Assembly (NCBI GenBank): GCA_002869585.1
Contig: PKUO01000045.1
Coordinates: forward strand, 209,278 to 273,277
DNA length: 64,000 bases
Direction of reading: 5' to 3'
Source: Sedimenticola sp.
GTDB lineage: Bacteria > Pseudomonadota > Gammaproteobacteria > Chromatiales > Chromatiaceae
The notes beneath the pieces are model-generated. The model saw only the letters and a list, made by a program, of their open reading frames with translations, made no database searches and was not told the DNA's origin. Position numbers and translations under genes: made by a program. This document shows, one piece after another, positions 26,736 to 38,971 of this stretch; within the stretch, counting starts at the first letter, position 1, and each line of letters begins with the position of its first letter.

Positions 26736-27515
26736 ATGGCTGACATGGACTACTCGAGACGATTCGGTGGCATCGCCCGATTATATGGCGAAGCGGCGTT
26801 GCAAAGGTTTAAAATGGCCCATGTCGCAGTGATCGGTATTGGCGGGGTCGGATCCTGGGTGGTCGAGGCGCTGGCGCGCAGCGCGCTGGGTGAAATTACC
26901 ATGATCGATCTTGATATCCTCGTAGAATCAAACGTTAACCGTCAGATTCACGCCCTGGATGGTCAGTTCGGCAAGGCTAAAGTGGAGGCAATGTCCGAGC
27001 GGGTTCAGGCGATCAATCCGGAGTGTGTGGTTCACCTGGTCGAGGACTTTCTCACTGCCGATAATGTGCAGGATCTGATTCATCCTGACATGGATTGGGT
27101 GATCGATTGTATCGACAGCTACAAAACCAAAGCGGCACTGATCGCCTACTGCCGTCGAAATAAAATCAAGGTGATCACTGTCGGCGGGGCTGGAGGGCAA
27201 GTTGACCCGCTGAAGATCCGGCTGGCCGATCTGAGCCGGACCGAACATGATCCCCTGTTATCGAAAACCCGCAAACTGCTGCGCAAGGATTTCAACTTTC
27301 CGCGTAATCTGCAGCGACGATTTGATATCCCCTGTGTCTACTCGGAAGAGCAACAGCGCTATCCGAACGAGGACGGTGAGGTCTGCCTGGCAAAAATCGA
27401 CAAGCAGATGGGGTCAAGCCTCAACTGTGGTGGTTATGGCTCGGCGACAACGGTTACTGCGACTTTCGGTTTTGTCGCTGTTGCCCAGGTCTTGAAGAGA
27501 CTGTCGGACAACTGA
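26736..27515 (+). CDS. tcdA: TcdA: tRNA threonylcarbamoyladenosine dehydratase
   Basis: A 259-residue E1-like (ThiF/MoeB superfamily) enzyme. It opens with YSRRFGGIARLYGEAALQRF, then the ATP-binding VAVIGIGGVGSWVVEALARSALG, IDLDILVESNVNRQIHAL, DCIDSYKTKAALIAYCRR and the TcdA-type C-terminus (CVYSEEQQRYP, NCGGYGSATTVTATFG). It converts t6A37 to cyclic ct6A37 in ANN-decoding tRNAs using ATP. The ATG at 26736 is preferred; upstream in-frame starts would overlap the divergent DUF2520 gene. Confidence 0.94.
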   Translation: MADMDYSRRFGGIARLYGEAALQRFKMAHVAVIGIGGVGSWVVEALARSALGEITMIDLDILVESNVNRQIHALDGQFGKAKVEAMSERVQAINPECVVHLVEDFLTADNVQDLIHPDMDWVIDCIDSYKTKAALIAYCRRNKIKVITVGGAGGQVDPLKIRLADLSRTEHDPLLSKTRKLLRKDFNFPRNLQRRFDIPCVYSEEQQRYPNEDGEVCLAKIDKQMGSSLNCGGYGSATTVTATFGFVAVAQVLKRLSDN

Positions 27516-27542
27516 TTCCAGGAGGTCCTAGCCAGGCTAAGA

Positions 27543-28250
27543 TCAGATTCCCAGATAGGCCTTTTGTACATTTGGGTTGGTCAGAAGCTTTTCGGCGCTG
27601 TCGTGCATGGATACCTTGCCATTCTCGATCACATAACCGCGGTTGGCAATCTGCAGCGCTTGGTTGGCGTTCTGTTCCACCAGAAAAATCGTTGTGTTCT
27701 GCTCTTTGTTGATCTTTTTGATGATTTCAAAAATCTGCTTGATGATCAGCGGTGCGAGTCCCATGGAGGGTTCGTCGAGCAGCAGAAGCTTCGGTCTTGC
27801 CATCAATGCACGGGACATGGCCAGCATCTGCTGTTCACCGCCGCTGAGCGTGCCGCCGGGCTGGTTGCGCCGGGTTGCGAGAATCGGAAACAGGGAATAG
27901 ACATAGTCCATATCGGACTTGATGCCGGCTTTGTCGGAACGGAGAAACGCCCCCATGTCCAGGTTTTCCTGGACAGTCAGTTGCGGAAAGATATGTCGTC
28001 CTTCTGGAACCTGACAAATGCCCATGTTGACGATTTCATCCGGACTCTTGTCATGAATGGGTTGATCATGAAACAGAATTTCGCCGGTTCTGGGTTTGGC
28101 AATCCCGGAGATGGACATCAGGGTTGTGCTTTTGCCAGCGCCGTTGGCGCCGATGAGCGTGATGATCTCACCTTCATGGATTTTCAGGCTGATGCCTTTC
28201 AGTGCCTGAATGTTACCGTAGAAGGTATGAATACTTTTTAACTCAAGCAT
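27543..28250 (-). CDS. livF: LivF: branched-chain amino-acid ABC transporter ATP-binding protein
   Basis: A 235-residue ABC ATPase: Walker A GANGAGKST, Q-loop near VPEGRHIFPQLTVQENL, signature LSGGEQQML, Walker B LLLLDEPSMGLAP and H-loop region VEQNANQALQ. The EGRHIFPxLTVxENL stretch is typical of LivF. It is the last gene of a five-gene high-affinity uptake operon and lies eight bases after livG. Confidence 0.95.
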   Translation of the reverse strand: MLELKSIHTFYGNIQALKGISLKIHEGEIITLIGANGAGKSTTLMSISGIAKPRTGEILFHDQPIHDKSPDEIVNMGICQVPEGRHIFPQLTVQENLDMGAFLRSDKAGIKSDMDYVYSLFPILATRRNQPGGTLSGGEQQMLAMSRALMARPKLLLLDEPSMGLAPLIIKQIFEIIKKINKEQNTTIFLVEQNANQALQIANRGYVIENGKVSMHDSAEKLLTNPNVQKAYLGI

Positions 28251-28258
28251 CTACTGCC

Positions 28259-29035
28259 TCACTCACCAAGGTATGCCTTAATAACGGCGGGATTTTCGCG
28301 GACTTCCAGTGGTGTGCCCTGTGCGATTTTCTTCCCGTAGTCCATGACAAAAATCCTGTCTGAAATGCTCATGACCAGTTTCATGTCGTGTTCTATCAGG
28401 AGGATTGCGAGACCATCATCCCTGATCCTGCAGATCAGCTCATCCAGTTGCTTGGTCTCCTGGGGATTCATGCCTGCGGCAGGCTCATCCAACAACAGAA
28501 GGAAGGGATCGGTTGCGAGTGCCCGGGCGATCTCCAGGCGACGTTGCGCACCGTAGGATAGATTGCTGGCATGATCATTGACATACTTTTCCAGTCCCAC
28601 CTTCTCGAGAATGGAATAGCTTTTTTCTATAATTTCATTCTCTTCACGACGGTTATGCTTTGTGCGGAAAATGGCCCCGGCAATAAACGATGAGGTGCGG
28701 CAGTGCCGCCCGATCATCACGTTTTCCAGTACGGTCATATTGTGGAACAGGCGGATATTCTGGAATGTACGGGCCATTCCCTTTGTGGTCACCTGATTGG
28801 GCTTCAGGCCATTCAGGCGCGCCGGTTTTTTCCCGCTTCGGTGTAAGGTGATGTCGCCAAAGGTTGGATTATAGATGCCGGTAAGGCAGTTGAAAAAGGT
28901 CGTTTTACCTGCACCATTGGGACCTATCAGTGCAACGATTTCACCCTGATTGATATCCAGGTCAACCTGATCAACAGCATGGATACCACCAAAATGCATC
29001 GACAGCCCGGTGACATTTAATATCTGTTCGCCCAT
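28259..29035 (-). CDS. livG: LivG: branched-chain amino-acid ABC transporter ATP-binding protein
   Basis: A 258-residue ABC ATPase with the LivG-specific MHFGGIHAVDQVDL opening, Walker A GPNGAGKTT, FQNIRLFHNMTVLENVMIG, signature LSYGAQRRLEIARAL, Walker B LLLLDEPAAGMNP and the C-terminal IAQGTPLEVRENPAVIKAYLG. It pairs with LivF to energise the LivHM permease. Its ATG overlaps the livM stop by one base. Confidence 0.96.
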   Translation of the reverse strand: MGEQILNVTGLSMHFGGIHAVDQVDLDINQGEIVALIGPNGAGKTTFFNCLTGIYNPTFGDITLHRSGKKPARLNGLKPNQVTTKGMARTFQNIRLFHNMTVLENVMIGRHCRTSSFIAGAIFRTKHNRREENEIIEKSYSILEKVGLEKYVNDHASNLSYGAQRRLEIARALATDPFLLLLDEPAAGMNPQETKQLDELICRIRDDGLAILLIEHDMKLVMSISDRIFVMDYGKKIAQGTPLEVRENPAVIKAYLGE

Positions 29036-30270
29036 CAGGAATCACCACCTTTGGTTGATTTTTTAAACTGGTAGGTCCTTCGAACATTGGCAATCAGGCC
29101 CTGGGGTCTGAATACCATCATGACGACGAGAATGCCGCCGAAGGCAAGCATTCTGTATTCGGAAAATACACGTAGGTATTCAGGCAGGAGAATCAGAACC
29201 AGGGCTCCAAAAATCACACCCAGAATGGAACCCATGCCACCAAGTACAACAATCGACAGGATGATGGCTGATTCAAGAAATGTGAAGCTGGCAGGGTTAA
29301 TGAATGTTGTCTTTGCTGCAAAGATAACACCTACCAGTCCTGCCCAGGTGGCGCCCAGGGCGAAGGCTGTCAGCTTGGTTTTGGTTTTGTCTATGCCCAT
29401 TGCCTGGCATGCAATTTCATCTTCGCGCAGGGCAATCCAGGCGCGCCCAAGGCGGGAGTCCTGAAGGCGGTTGACGACAAAGATGGTGATAATCACCAGT
29501 GCCACTACCAGGTAATAGATATAGAGAATCGCAGAGTCCAGGGATAAATCCATTCCGAAGAACCCCGGGCGAGGGATATTGGATATGCCGCTAGGGCCAT
29601 GAGAAAAAGCGTTCCAGTTTTCCATGACCAGGCGGATGATTTCACCAAACCCCAGGGTCACAATCGCCAGGTAATCACCACGGAGCCGCAACACCGGGAA
29701 ACCCAGAACGATGCCGAACAGCGCGGCGAGCATGGCGCCGATCGGCAGTGCCATCCAGAAGCCAATGTCGAAATGGTAGTTCAGCAAGGCGTAGCTGTAC
29801 GCACCGACAAGATAGAAAGCGACATAACCCAGATCGAGCAGGCCGGCCAGGCCGACAACAATATTCAGTCCCAGACCCAACACCACATACATCAATGCAG
29901 TGGTCATGATGTTGGTTTGATAGGTATCAAACAGAGCCGGAAAGAGTAGGGCAAATATCAGTACGCCACCACTCAGCGGATAGAGGTATTTCGGCTCGCG
30001 AAGTATGAATTGCACCAGTGGCTCATCACCGATATAGCCAAAGCGCCTTTTATTTTTACTGCTGTTGCGACTGCGCTCCTTTTGAATGAAAAAGGCGCGA
30101 ATCAATACGGAAAGGATAAATGCACCGATCCCGACAAAGGCCATATTTTCCCATTTCCAGAGTACCGTTCTCTCAATCGGGTTGACCTTGATGACAAGCA
30201 GCGGAAAGGTCAGGAACATGAACCAGAGAGCGACCTTGAAGGATCGTTTGAATTCTTCCAGTGAGATCAT
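29035..30270 (-). CDS. livM: LivM: branched-chain amino-acid ABC transporter permease
   Basis: A 411-residue permease. An N-terminal extension with two or three membrane segments (as in E. coli LivM) precedes the core with VLGLGLNIVVGLAGLLDLGYVAFYLVGAY, FGEIIRLVMENW and the ATPase-contact EAA-like loop ALREDEIACQAMGIDKTKTKLTAFALGA. It lies two bases after livH. Confidence 0.95.
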   Translation of the reverse strand: MISLEEFKRSFKVALWFMFLTFPLLVIKVNPIERTVLWKWENMAFVGIGAFILSVLIRAFFIQKERSRNSSKNKRRFGYIGDEPLVQFILREPKYLYPLSGGVLIFALLFPALFDTYQTNIMTTALMYVVLGLGLNIVVGLAGLLDLGYVAFYLVGAYSYALLNYHFDIGFWMALPIGAMLAALFGIVLGFPVLRLRGDYLAIVTLGFGEIIRLVMENWNAFSHGPSGISNIPRPGFFGMDLSLDSAILYIYYLVVALVIITIFVVNRLQDSRLGRAWIALREDEIACQAMGIDKTKTKLTAFALGATWAGLVGVIFAAKTTFINPASFTFLESAIILSIVVLGGMGSILGVIFGALVLILLPEYLRVFSEYRMLAFGGILVVMMVFRPQGLIANVRRTYQFKKSTKGGDS

Positions 30271-30272
30271 GG

Positions 30273-31175
30273 CTATACCTTTTGGATCTCAGCCCGTCCT
30301 AAAATACCAGACGGCTTAAATATGAGGATGAGCACCAGCAGCGAGAAGGCGAAGACATCTTCGTAGTCACTTGAAACATAACCGGTTGCAAAACTTTCGG
30401 TCAGGCCAAGCACGAAACCGCCGAGTACTGCACCGGGTATGGAACCAATGCCACCCAGAACCGCAGCGGTGAAGGCCTTGATTCCGGCAATAAACCCGAT
30501 ATAGAAGTTGATCTGGCCAATGTGCGACGCAATCAACAAACCACCGAGCGCTGCCAATGTTGAACCGATAATGAAGGTGGTTGAGATCACCCGGTCGACG
30601 TTGATGCCGGTCAGCATCGCCATCATCCTGTCCTGGGATGTGGCGCGCATCGCCTTACCCATGCGGGTGAATTTGATCACCAGCGTCAGGAGGATCATGG
30701 CCAGCGCCGTGGTGATGAGGATCACGATTTCGGCCGAGCCAACCACGTGGGCATAGGGTTCTATGAAATCGAACTCCGGGATCAGTTCCGGAAAAGGCAG
30801 GAAATCGGAGGTCTGGGCCAGCAGGACATAGTTCTGCAGGAATATGGACATGCCGATTGCGCTGATCAGCGGTGAGAGACGTGGGGCATGACGCAATGGG
30901 CGGTAGGCAAGCTTTTCGATGGTGTAGCCATAGGCGCTTGCCCAGACTGCTGCGGCCAATCCTGCCAGCACAATGATGCTCAACATGGGAAAGCCGTATA
31001 TGGACAACACGGTTGCGACGATAAAGGAGGTAAACGCCCCTATCATGTAGATATCGCCATGGGCAAAGTTAATCAGCCCGATAATGCCGTAGACCATGGT
31101 GTAGCCGAGGGCGATCAATGCATAGATCGAACCTCGCGTCAGGCCGCTAAGGAAGAGTTCAATGAAGTATTCCAT
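30273..31175 (-). CDS. livH: LivH: branched-chain amino-acid ABC transporter permease
   Basis: A 300-residue permease with about eight membrane helices. Family motifs include LTRGSIYALIALGYTMVYGIIGLINFAHGD, ATSQDRMMAMLTGINVDRVI (ATPase-contact loop) and FTAAVLGGIGSIPGAVLGGFVLGL. It is separated from livJ by 68 bases that hold a hairpin, which probably lets the binding protein be made in excess of the membrane parts. Confidence 0.95.
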   Translation of the reverse strand: MEYFIELFLSGLTRGSIYALIALGYTMVYGIIGLINFAHGDIYMIGAFTSFIVATVLSIYGFPMLSIIVLAGLAAAVWASAYGYTIEKLAYRPLRHAPRLSPLISAIGMSIFLQNYVLLAQTSDFLPFPELIPEFDFIEPYAHVVGSAEIVILITTALAMILLTLVIKFTRMGKAMRATSQDRMMAMLTGINVDRVISTTFIIGSTLAALGGLLIASHIGQINFYIGFIAGIKAFTAAVLGGIGSIPGAVLGGFVLGLTESFATGYVSSDYEDVFAFSLLVLILIFKPSGILGRAEIQKV

Positions 31176-31192
31176 GGGATAATTTACGCAAA

Positions 31193-31226
31193 AAAGACTG
31201 AAGCAGGTGCACCCGCTTCAGTCTTT
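31193..31226 (-). terminator. Hairpin between livJ and livH, likely partial terminator
   Basis: On the minus strand, arms of 12 bases (AAAGACTGAAGC and GCTTCAGTCTTT) with a ten-base loop are followed by further T residues. It starts 17 bases after the livJ stop. It fits a read-through terminator or mRNA 3'-stabiliser that raises the livJ to livHMGF ratio. Confidence 0.8.
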
Positions 31227-31243
31227 GGTTTAGAGATTACAAC

Positions 31244-32359
31244 TTATTTAACTTCGACAAACTGACCGTCTTTTACCTGATACATGGCAAATCCAACGCC
31301 GACGGCATCACCGCTCTCGTCGAAATGAATCTTGCCTACCGGGGTGTCGACGTCTGAAGACTGCAGTGCTTTCTTCATCGCATCGAAGTCCGTTGAACCG
31401 GCAACCTGTATGGCATTGACCAACGCCAGAGCGGCGGAATAGGCATTCTCATAGAAGGCGCCCGGGTCTTCGTTATAGGCCTGCTTGTGAGCATCGATGG
31501 CGGTTTGAGAAAGGGGATTCGCCGAGTTGTCCTGTGGACCTGTGGCATAGACGCCCTCTGCGTATTTGCCGGCAACCTTGATGAAGGTGTCATCCTTCAC
31601 GCCGTCGTCAGAGATAAAAGGTATCTCCATACGTTTCTTGCGCATCTGGGTTACGATCTTGGAGGCTTCCGGATGGTAGCCGCCGAAGATGACGCCATCG
31701 GCGTCAGAACGTTTGATTTTCTGCACGATTGCAGAGTAGTCAACCGCACCTGGGGTCACACCTTCTAACAGTACCACTTCACCTTTGCCCGATGCTTCCA
31801 GAAAGATTTTGGCGAATTCGGCCAGCCCTTTACCGTAATCACCCTTGTCATGGATGACGGCGATCTTCTTTAAGCCCAGCACGTTCAGCGCGAAATTCAC
31901 CTCGGCTTTTGCCTGGGCATCGTCAGATGCGATAGTACGGAAGAAATTGGGGTATTCGCCACTCTGGGTCAGAGCCGGGTTAGTGGCTGAGGGCGACATG
32001 ACGATGACGCCGGCATTGTTGTAGATCGGCAATGCGGCCTTGGTGGCGCCGGAGCAGATATGACCCAAAACAACCTTGACGCCCGCTGAAACCAACTTGG
32101 TCGCGGTGTTGGTCGCAACTTCAGGTTTGCACACATCGTCTTCGACCATCAGTTCAACTTGCTTGCCGTTGATGCCGCCATTGGCATTGACCTTGGCGAC
32201 TACAAGTTCTGCGGCCTTCCTGCTGGGGATACCGTAGGAAGCCAGATCACCACTGTGAGGGCCAGCAACACCCAGTTTGATGGTCTCGGCAACTGCAGGA
32301 AGGGTCATGGTCAAACCGATGGCGGCTGCCAGAAGAGTCTGTCCGACACGTAGTTTCAT
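31244..32359 (-). CDS. livJ: Branched-chain amino-acid ABC transporter substrate-binding protein
   Basis: A 371-residue periplasmic binding protein. The signal peptide covers about residues 1-24 (cleavage after PAVA). The mature part begins ETIKLGVAGPHSGDLASYGIP and carries the family patterns VVLGHICSGATKAALPIYNNAGV, SPSATNP, FFRTIASDDAQ and IAVIHDKGDYGKGLAEF. These match LivJ/LivK proteins that bind Leu/Ile/Val. AAGGAGAT precedes the ATG. It is the first gene of livJHMGF. Confidence 0.93.
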   Translation of the reverse strand: MKLRVGQTLLAAAIGLTMTLPAVAETIKLGVAGPHSGDLASYGIPSRKAAELVVAKVNANGGINGKQVELMVEDDVCKPEVATNTATKLVSAGVKVVLGHICSGATKAALPIYNNAGVIVMSPSATNPALTQSGEYPNFFRTIASDDAQAKAEVNFALNVLGLKKIAVIHDKGDYGKGLAEFAKIFLEASGKGEVVLLEGVTPGAVDYSAIVQKIKRSDADGVIFGGYHPEASKIVTQMRKKRMEIPFISDDGVKDDTFIKVAGKYAEGVYATGPQDNSANPLSQTAIDAHKQAYNEDPGAFYENAYSAALALVNAIQVAGSTDFDAMKKALQSSDVDTPVGKIHFDESGDAVGVGFAMYQVKDGQFVEVK

Positions 32360-32522
32360 TTTTATCTCCTTGGTGAAAAGGCTTTCGATCGTGTGATCAT
32401 AGGCAATTTGTCGGCTGAAATCCAGAGTTGCAGGCGCATCAGCATTGGTATTCGGCAGGTCGGGCTACCATAACATCTGCTGGACTATGAGTCGTTCGAA
32501 CAAGCCAGATTATAAAAAACTG

Positions 32523-32735
32523 TCAAGCGTTCAGATCAGGAATTAAACGAGTTTCTATTTTTGAGATGGTGTCTTTCAATTGCAGTTTGCGCTTTTTCAG
32601 GCGGGTGATCTGTAATTCATTGACATAGGTGCCTTCATGCAGACTGGCAATTGCCGCGTCGAGGTCCCGGTGTTCCTGGCGAAGCAGTGCCAGGCGGGTT
32701 TTCAACTCTTCGATATCGTCGTCGTCCAGCATCAT
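32523..32735 (-). CDS. DUF465/YdcH-family small helical protein
   Basis: A 70-residue, fully helical, charged protein (IEELKTRLALLRQEHRDLDAAIASL, LKKRKLQLKDTISKIETRL). The LRQEHRDLDAxI stretch and the KKRKLxLKD motif are the DUF465 signature (E. coli YdcH/SlyX-like length). It probably forms a coiled-coil oligomer; no function is known. Translation starts at either of two adjacent ATG codons. Confidence 0.9.
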   Translation of the reverse strand: MMLDDDDIEELKTRLALLRQEHRDLDAAIASLHEGTYVNELQITRLKKRKLQLKDTISKIETRLIPDLNA

Positions 32736-32813
32736 GTGTGCATTCTGATCCGGGTGGCTTGGTGTGGTTATTCGGTATCGCTCGTCAATGAGGGAGTTTA
32801 GTCTGGTTTTACT

Positions 32814-32845
32814 CGCGGGTGCAGCCTTTATTCACTGCACCCGCG
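32814..32845 (-). terminator. 11-bp perfect hairpin downstream of valS
   Basis: CGCGGGTGCAG (minus strand) pairs exactly with CTGCACCCGCG across a ten-base loop, starting ten bases after the valS stop. There is no good T-run, so termination may be weak or Rho-assisted. Confidence 0.6.
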
Positions 32846-32854
32846 ATTCTGTAT

Positions 32855-35680
<2,826 letters not shown>

Positions 35681-35851
35681 GGATGGTCTGAATCTGTTCT
35701 TGATTTGAATTTGTATTTGATAAAGCCCCGCATTATAGCGCAAGGTTAATTCCGAGAGGGGCGATAATTACCAAATATTCTCCATGCACCAGTGACTGAC
35801 AATCGCTGGCTATACTCAGGGGAACTGGCTACCAATAATAACGAGGTTTAT

Positions 35852-37990
35852 ATGGGCCGTAACCGACTGATAATACTATTAATAATTGCCATTCTGATTA
35901 CTTTGTTCTTTGCCTTTGATCTGGGCCAGTATCTGAGCCTCGACTACATGAAGCTCAAACAGACCGAGTTTGAAACGATCAGACAACAGTCGCCCTGGAC
36001 AACGGCACTGGTGTTTTTTCTTGTCTATGTGGTGGTGACGGCCCTTTCTCTACCTGGGGCCACGGTAATGACGCTCGTTATTGGTGCAGTGTTCGGTCTG
36101 GGATGGGGGTTATTGCTGGTCTCTTTTGCGTCGACTCTTGGGGCCACCCTGGCTTTTGTCATTTCACGGTTTTTACTCAGGGAGACGGTTCAGAGCAAGT
36201 TTGGTGATCGTCTCGCCGCCTTGAATGCCGGGATAGAAAAGGATGGGGCCTTTTACCTGTTCGGCCTGCGTCTGGTGCCGATCTTTCCCTTCTTTATTAT
36301 TAACCTGGTGATGGGACTGACTCCGATTCGCACCTGGACCTTTGCTTGGGTCAGCCAGCTGGGTATGTTGGCGGGCACCCTGGTCTATGTGAACGCAGGC
36401 ACCCAGTTGGGGAAAATCGAGTCACTGTCGGGCATTCTGTCTGCACCTCTGCTCTTCTCTTTCGCCCTGCTTGGGGTGTTTCCGCTGATTGCGAAAAAGA
36501 TACTCGAGGCGGTCAAGGCCCGAAAAGCACTCTCGGCCTATACCAAGCCTGATTCTTTCGACACGAATATTGTGGTGATCGGCGCCGGTTCTGGTGGCTT
36601 GGTTGCCTCCTACATTGCAGCCGCAGTGAAGGCCAAGATTACCTTGATCGAGAAACACAAAATGGGCGGTGATTGTCTGAACACCGGTTGTGTACCGTCC
36701 AAGGCTTTGATCCGGTCGGCACGTTTTCTGGCGCAGAGCCGACGAGCAGTGGAGTTCGGATTTAAAACCGCCGAGGTTGATTTTGATTTTGCCGATGTGA
36801 TGGAGCGGGTCAGCAGGGTAGTCAAAACCGTCGAGCCACACGATTCGGTCGAACGTTACACAGGACTGGGTGTGGAGGTGATCGAGGGAGAGGCGCAAAT
36901 TACCTCGCCCTTCAGCGTCGAGGTCAATGGCAGAGAGATAAGAACGAAAAACATCATTGTCGCCACCGGGGCGCGTCCCTTTGTCCCCCCCATTGATGGA
37001 ATAGATCAGATTGACTATTTCACCTCGGACAATCTCTGGGAGATTCGGCAGCTTCCAAAAAGGCTATTAGTCCTAGGCGGTGGTCCGATAGGTTGTGAGC
37101 TGGCCCAGAGCTTTGCGCGTTTTGGCTCAGCGGTCACCATTGTTGAGATGGCGCCACGGCTGATGATTCGTGAGGATGATGATGTGGTGGCCCTGGTTGC
37201 CGAGCGTTTTCGCGATGAGGGCATAGATCTGCGTATGGGACACAAGGCAAAGGCCTTTCGACTGGAGGGTGAGCGGAAGCTACTGGTGGCCGAATACAAT
37301 GGCGAGGATGTCACAATCGAGTTCGATCAACTGCTGGTGGCTGTGGGTCGGGCAGCGAATGTGAGTGGTTTCGGTCTGGAGGAGCTGGGCGTGCGGCTGA
37401 CTGAGCGGCGCACAATCGAAGTCAATGAATTCCTGCAAACCAATTTCCCCAATATCTATGCCTGTGGTGATGTCGCTGGGCCTTATCAGTTTACCCACAC
37501 CGCAGCCCATCAGGCCTGGTATGCAGCGGTTAATGCGCTGTTAGCCGGTTTTAAACGGTTCCGGGTCGACTATTCGGTGATTCCCTTTGCCACCTTTACC
37601 GACCCGGAAGTGGCACGCGTGGGTCTGAACGAACTGGAAGCGCTGGAAAAAAATGTCGCCTACGAGGTCACGATCTATGGCCTGGATGATCTCGACCGGG
37701 CCATTGCCGACGGGGAAAACTTCGGTTTTGTGAAGGTGCTTACCGTTCCCGGAAAAGACAAAATTCTCGGCGCGACCATCGTTGGCGAACATGCAGGGGA
37801 TCTGATTGCCGAGTTTGTCGCAGCCATGAAGCATGGCTTTGGACTGAATAAAATCCTTGGCACCATTCATATCTATCCCACCTGGACCGAGGGCAACAAG
37901 TACGCCGCCGGCAATTGGAAGCGGGCCCATAAGCCGGATAGGCTTCTGCACTGGGTTGAGCAGTTTCATACCTGGAGAAGGGGTGGCTGA
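35852..37990 (+). CDS. VTT-domain membrane protein fused to a mercuric-reductase-like flavoprotein
   Basis: A 712-residue two-part protein. Residues ~1-225 are a VTT/DedA-like (SNARE-associated) membrane domain with GATVMTLVIGAVFGLGWGLLL and LRLVPIFPFFIINLVMGLT. Residues ~235-712 are a complete pyridine nucleotide-disulfide oxidoreductase. That part has FAD-binding VIGAGSGGLVASYIAAA, redox pair GGDCLNTGCVPSKA (C275, C280), NAD(P)-binding LVLGGGPIGCELAQSF, and the C-terminal HIYPTWTEG His/Glu pair. Mercuric-reductase C-terminal Cys-Cys and the HMA domain are absent, so mercury is an unlikely substrate. The ATG at 35852 follows GAGGTTTAT. The membrane part may bring the reductase to a quinone or lipid substrate; that is speculative. 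Confidence 0.85.
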   Translation: MGRNRLIILLIIAILITLFFAFDLGQYLSLDYMKLKQTEFETIRQQSPWTTALVFFLVYVVVTALSLPGATVMTLVIGAVFGLGWGLLLVSFASTLGATLAFVISRFLLRETVQSKFGDRLAALNAGIEKDGAFYLFGLRLVPIFPFFIINLVMGLTPIRTWTFAWVSQLGMLAGTLVYVNAGTQLGKIESLSGILSAPLLFSFALLGVFPLIAKKILEAVKARKALSAYTKPDSFDTNIVVIGAGSGGLVASYIAAAVKAKITLIEKHKMGGDCLNTGCVPSKALIRSARFLAQSRRAVEFGFKTAEVDFDFADVMERVSRVVKTVEPHDSVERYTGLGVEVIEGEAQITSPFSVEVNGREIRTKNIIVATGARPFVPPIDGIDQIDYFTSDNLWEIRQLPKRLLVLGGGPIGCELAQSFARFGSAVTIVEMAPRLMIREDDDVVALVAERFRDEGIDLRMGHKAKAFRLEGERKLLVAEYNGEDVTIEFDQLLVAVGRAANVSGFGLEELGVRLTERRTIEVNEFLQTNFPNIYACGDVAGPYQFTHTAAHQAWYAAVNALLAGFKRFRVDYSVIPFATFTDPEVARVGLNELEALEKNVAYEVTIYGLDDLDRAIADGENFGFVKVLTVPGKDKILGATIVGEHAGDLIAEFVAAMKHGFGLNKILGTIHIYPTWTEGNKYAAGNWKRAHKPDRLLHWVEQFHTWRRGG

Positions 37991-38083
37991 GCGGGGTGAT
38001 CCATCACGCCGGTAGATGAAGTAGAATAGAAAAAACAGACCCATGTGAGCGGTTTCTATCTCCACAGACAGGGCTAAGGGAAA

Positions 38084-38971
38084 ATGCAAAAGAAGACAGT
38101 TTCGCTGGTCTTGGGTAGCGGTGGCGCCCGGGGACTTGCCCATATTTGCATTATTGAGTGTCTGATAAAAAACGGCTACGAGATTCAATCCATTGCCGGC
38201 TCTTCCATGGGAGCCCTGATCGGTGGTATCTACGCGGCGGGCGAGCTGGATACCTATAAACACTGGGTCAAGGCGCTGCAGCAGATGGATGTACTGCGTC
38301 TCGTGGATTTCTCATTCAGGCGCAGTGGCCTGATCAAGGGCGAGAGGGTGATGGAGACGCTGAAAGATCTGATCGGCGACCGCAATATTGAGGATCTACC
38401 CATCTCGTTTACTGCCGTTGCCACCAACATTGAAGATCAGAAAGAGGTCTGGCTCAATCATGGCTCGCTGTTCAAGGCGATCCGGGCATCCATTGCCATA
38501 CCGACGGTTTTTACCCCGGTTCAGTATCGCGGCAAGACATTGGTCGATGGTTGTCTGGTCAATCCCATACCTATCGCGCCAACACTGCGTGATAAAACGG
38601 ATTTGACCATTGCGGTCAACCTGAGCGGCAAGGCAGATTCCAGGCAGAAAAAACCGGTCCAGCAACAACGCCCCCCGATCAATCACAGTGTTGATAGCTA
38701 CCGGCAGAAAATCGGTCTGTTCATCGATGGTCTCCAGCAGAAACTCGGTAAAGAGGATGACAACGAAGAGTTGGGTGTATTTGAGGTGGTATCCAACTCC
38801 ATTGAGACCATGCAGAATCTGATCTCCCGGTTCCAACTGGCAGCCTATTCGCCGGATATGGTCATCGAAATACCCTTTGATAGCTGTGCATTTTATGAGT
38901 TTTACCGTGCTGATGAGATGATCGAGATAGGCAGAGCCCAGGCGCAAAAGGTACTGGAGCACTATCAATGA
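38084..38971 (+). CDS. Patatin-like phospholipase (RssA type)
   Basis: A 295-residue patatin-family hydrolase with an oxyanion loop GSGGARGLAH, the nucleophile elbow GSSMG (S41) and the catalytic Asp in LVDGCLVNP (D155), so the Ser-Asp dyad is intact. The C-terminal third, after about residue 185, contains a charged linker (KKPVQQQRPP) and a helical tail not needed for catalysis. No signal peptide is seen. The last codons overlap the next gene by four bases, indicating coupling. Confidence 0.9.
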   Translation: MQKKTVSLVLGSGGARGLAHICIIECLIKNGYEIQSIAGSSMGALIGGIYAAGELDTYKHWVKALQQMDVLRLVDFSFRRSGLIKGERVMETLKDLIGDRNIEDLPISFTAVATNIEDQKEVWLNHGSLFKAIRASIAIPTVFTPVQYRGKTLVDGCLVNPIPIAPTLRDKTDLTIAVNLSGKADSRQKKPVQQQRPPINHSVDSYRQKIGLFIDGLQQKLGKEDDNEELGVFEVVSNSIETMQNLISRFQLAAYSPDMVIEIPFDSCAFYEFYRADEMIEIGRAQAQKVLEHYQ

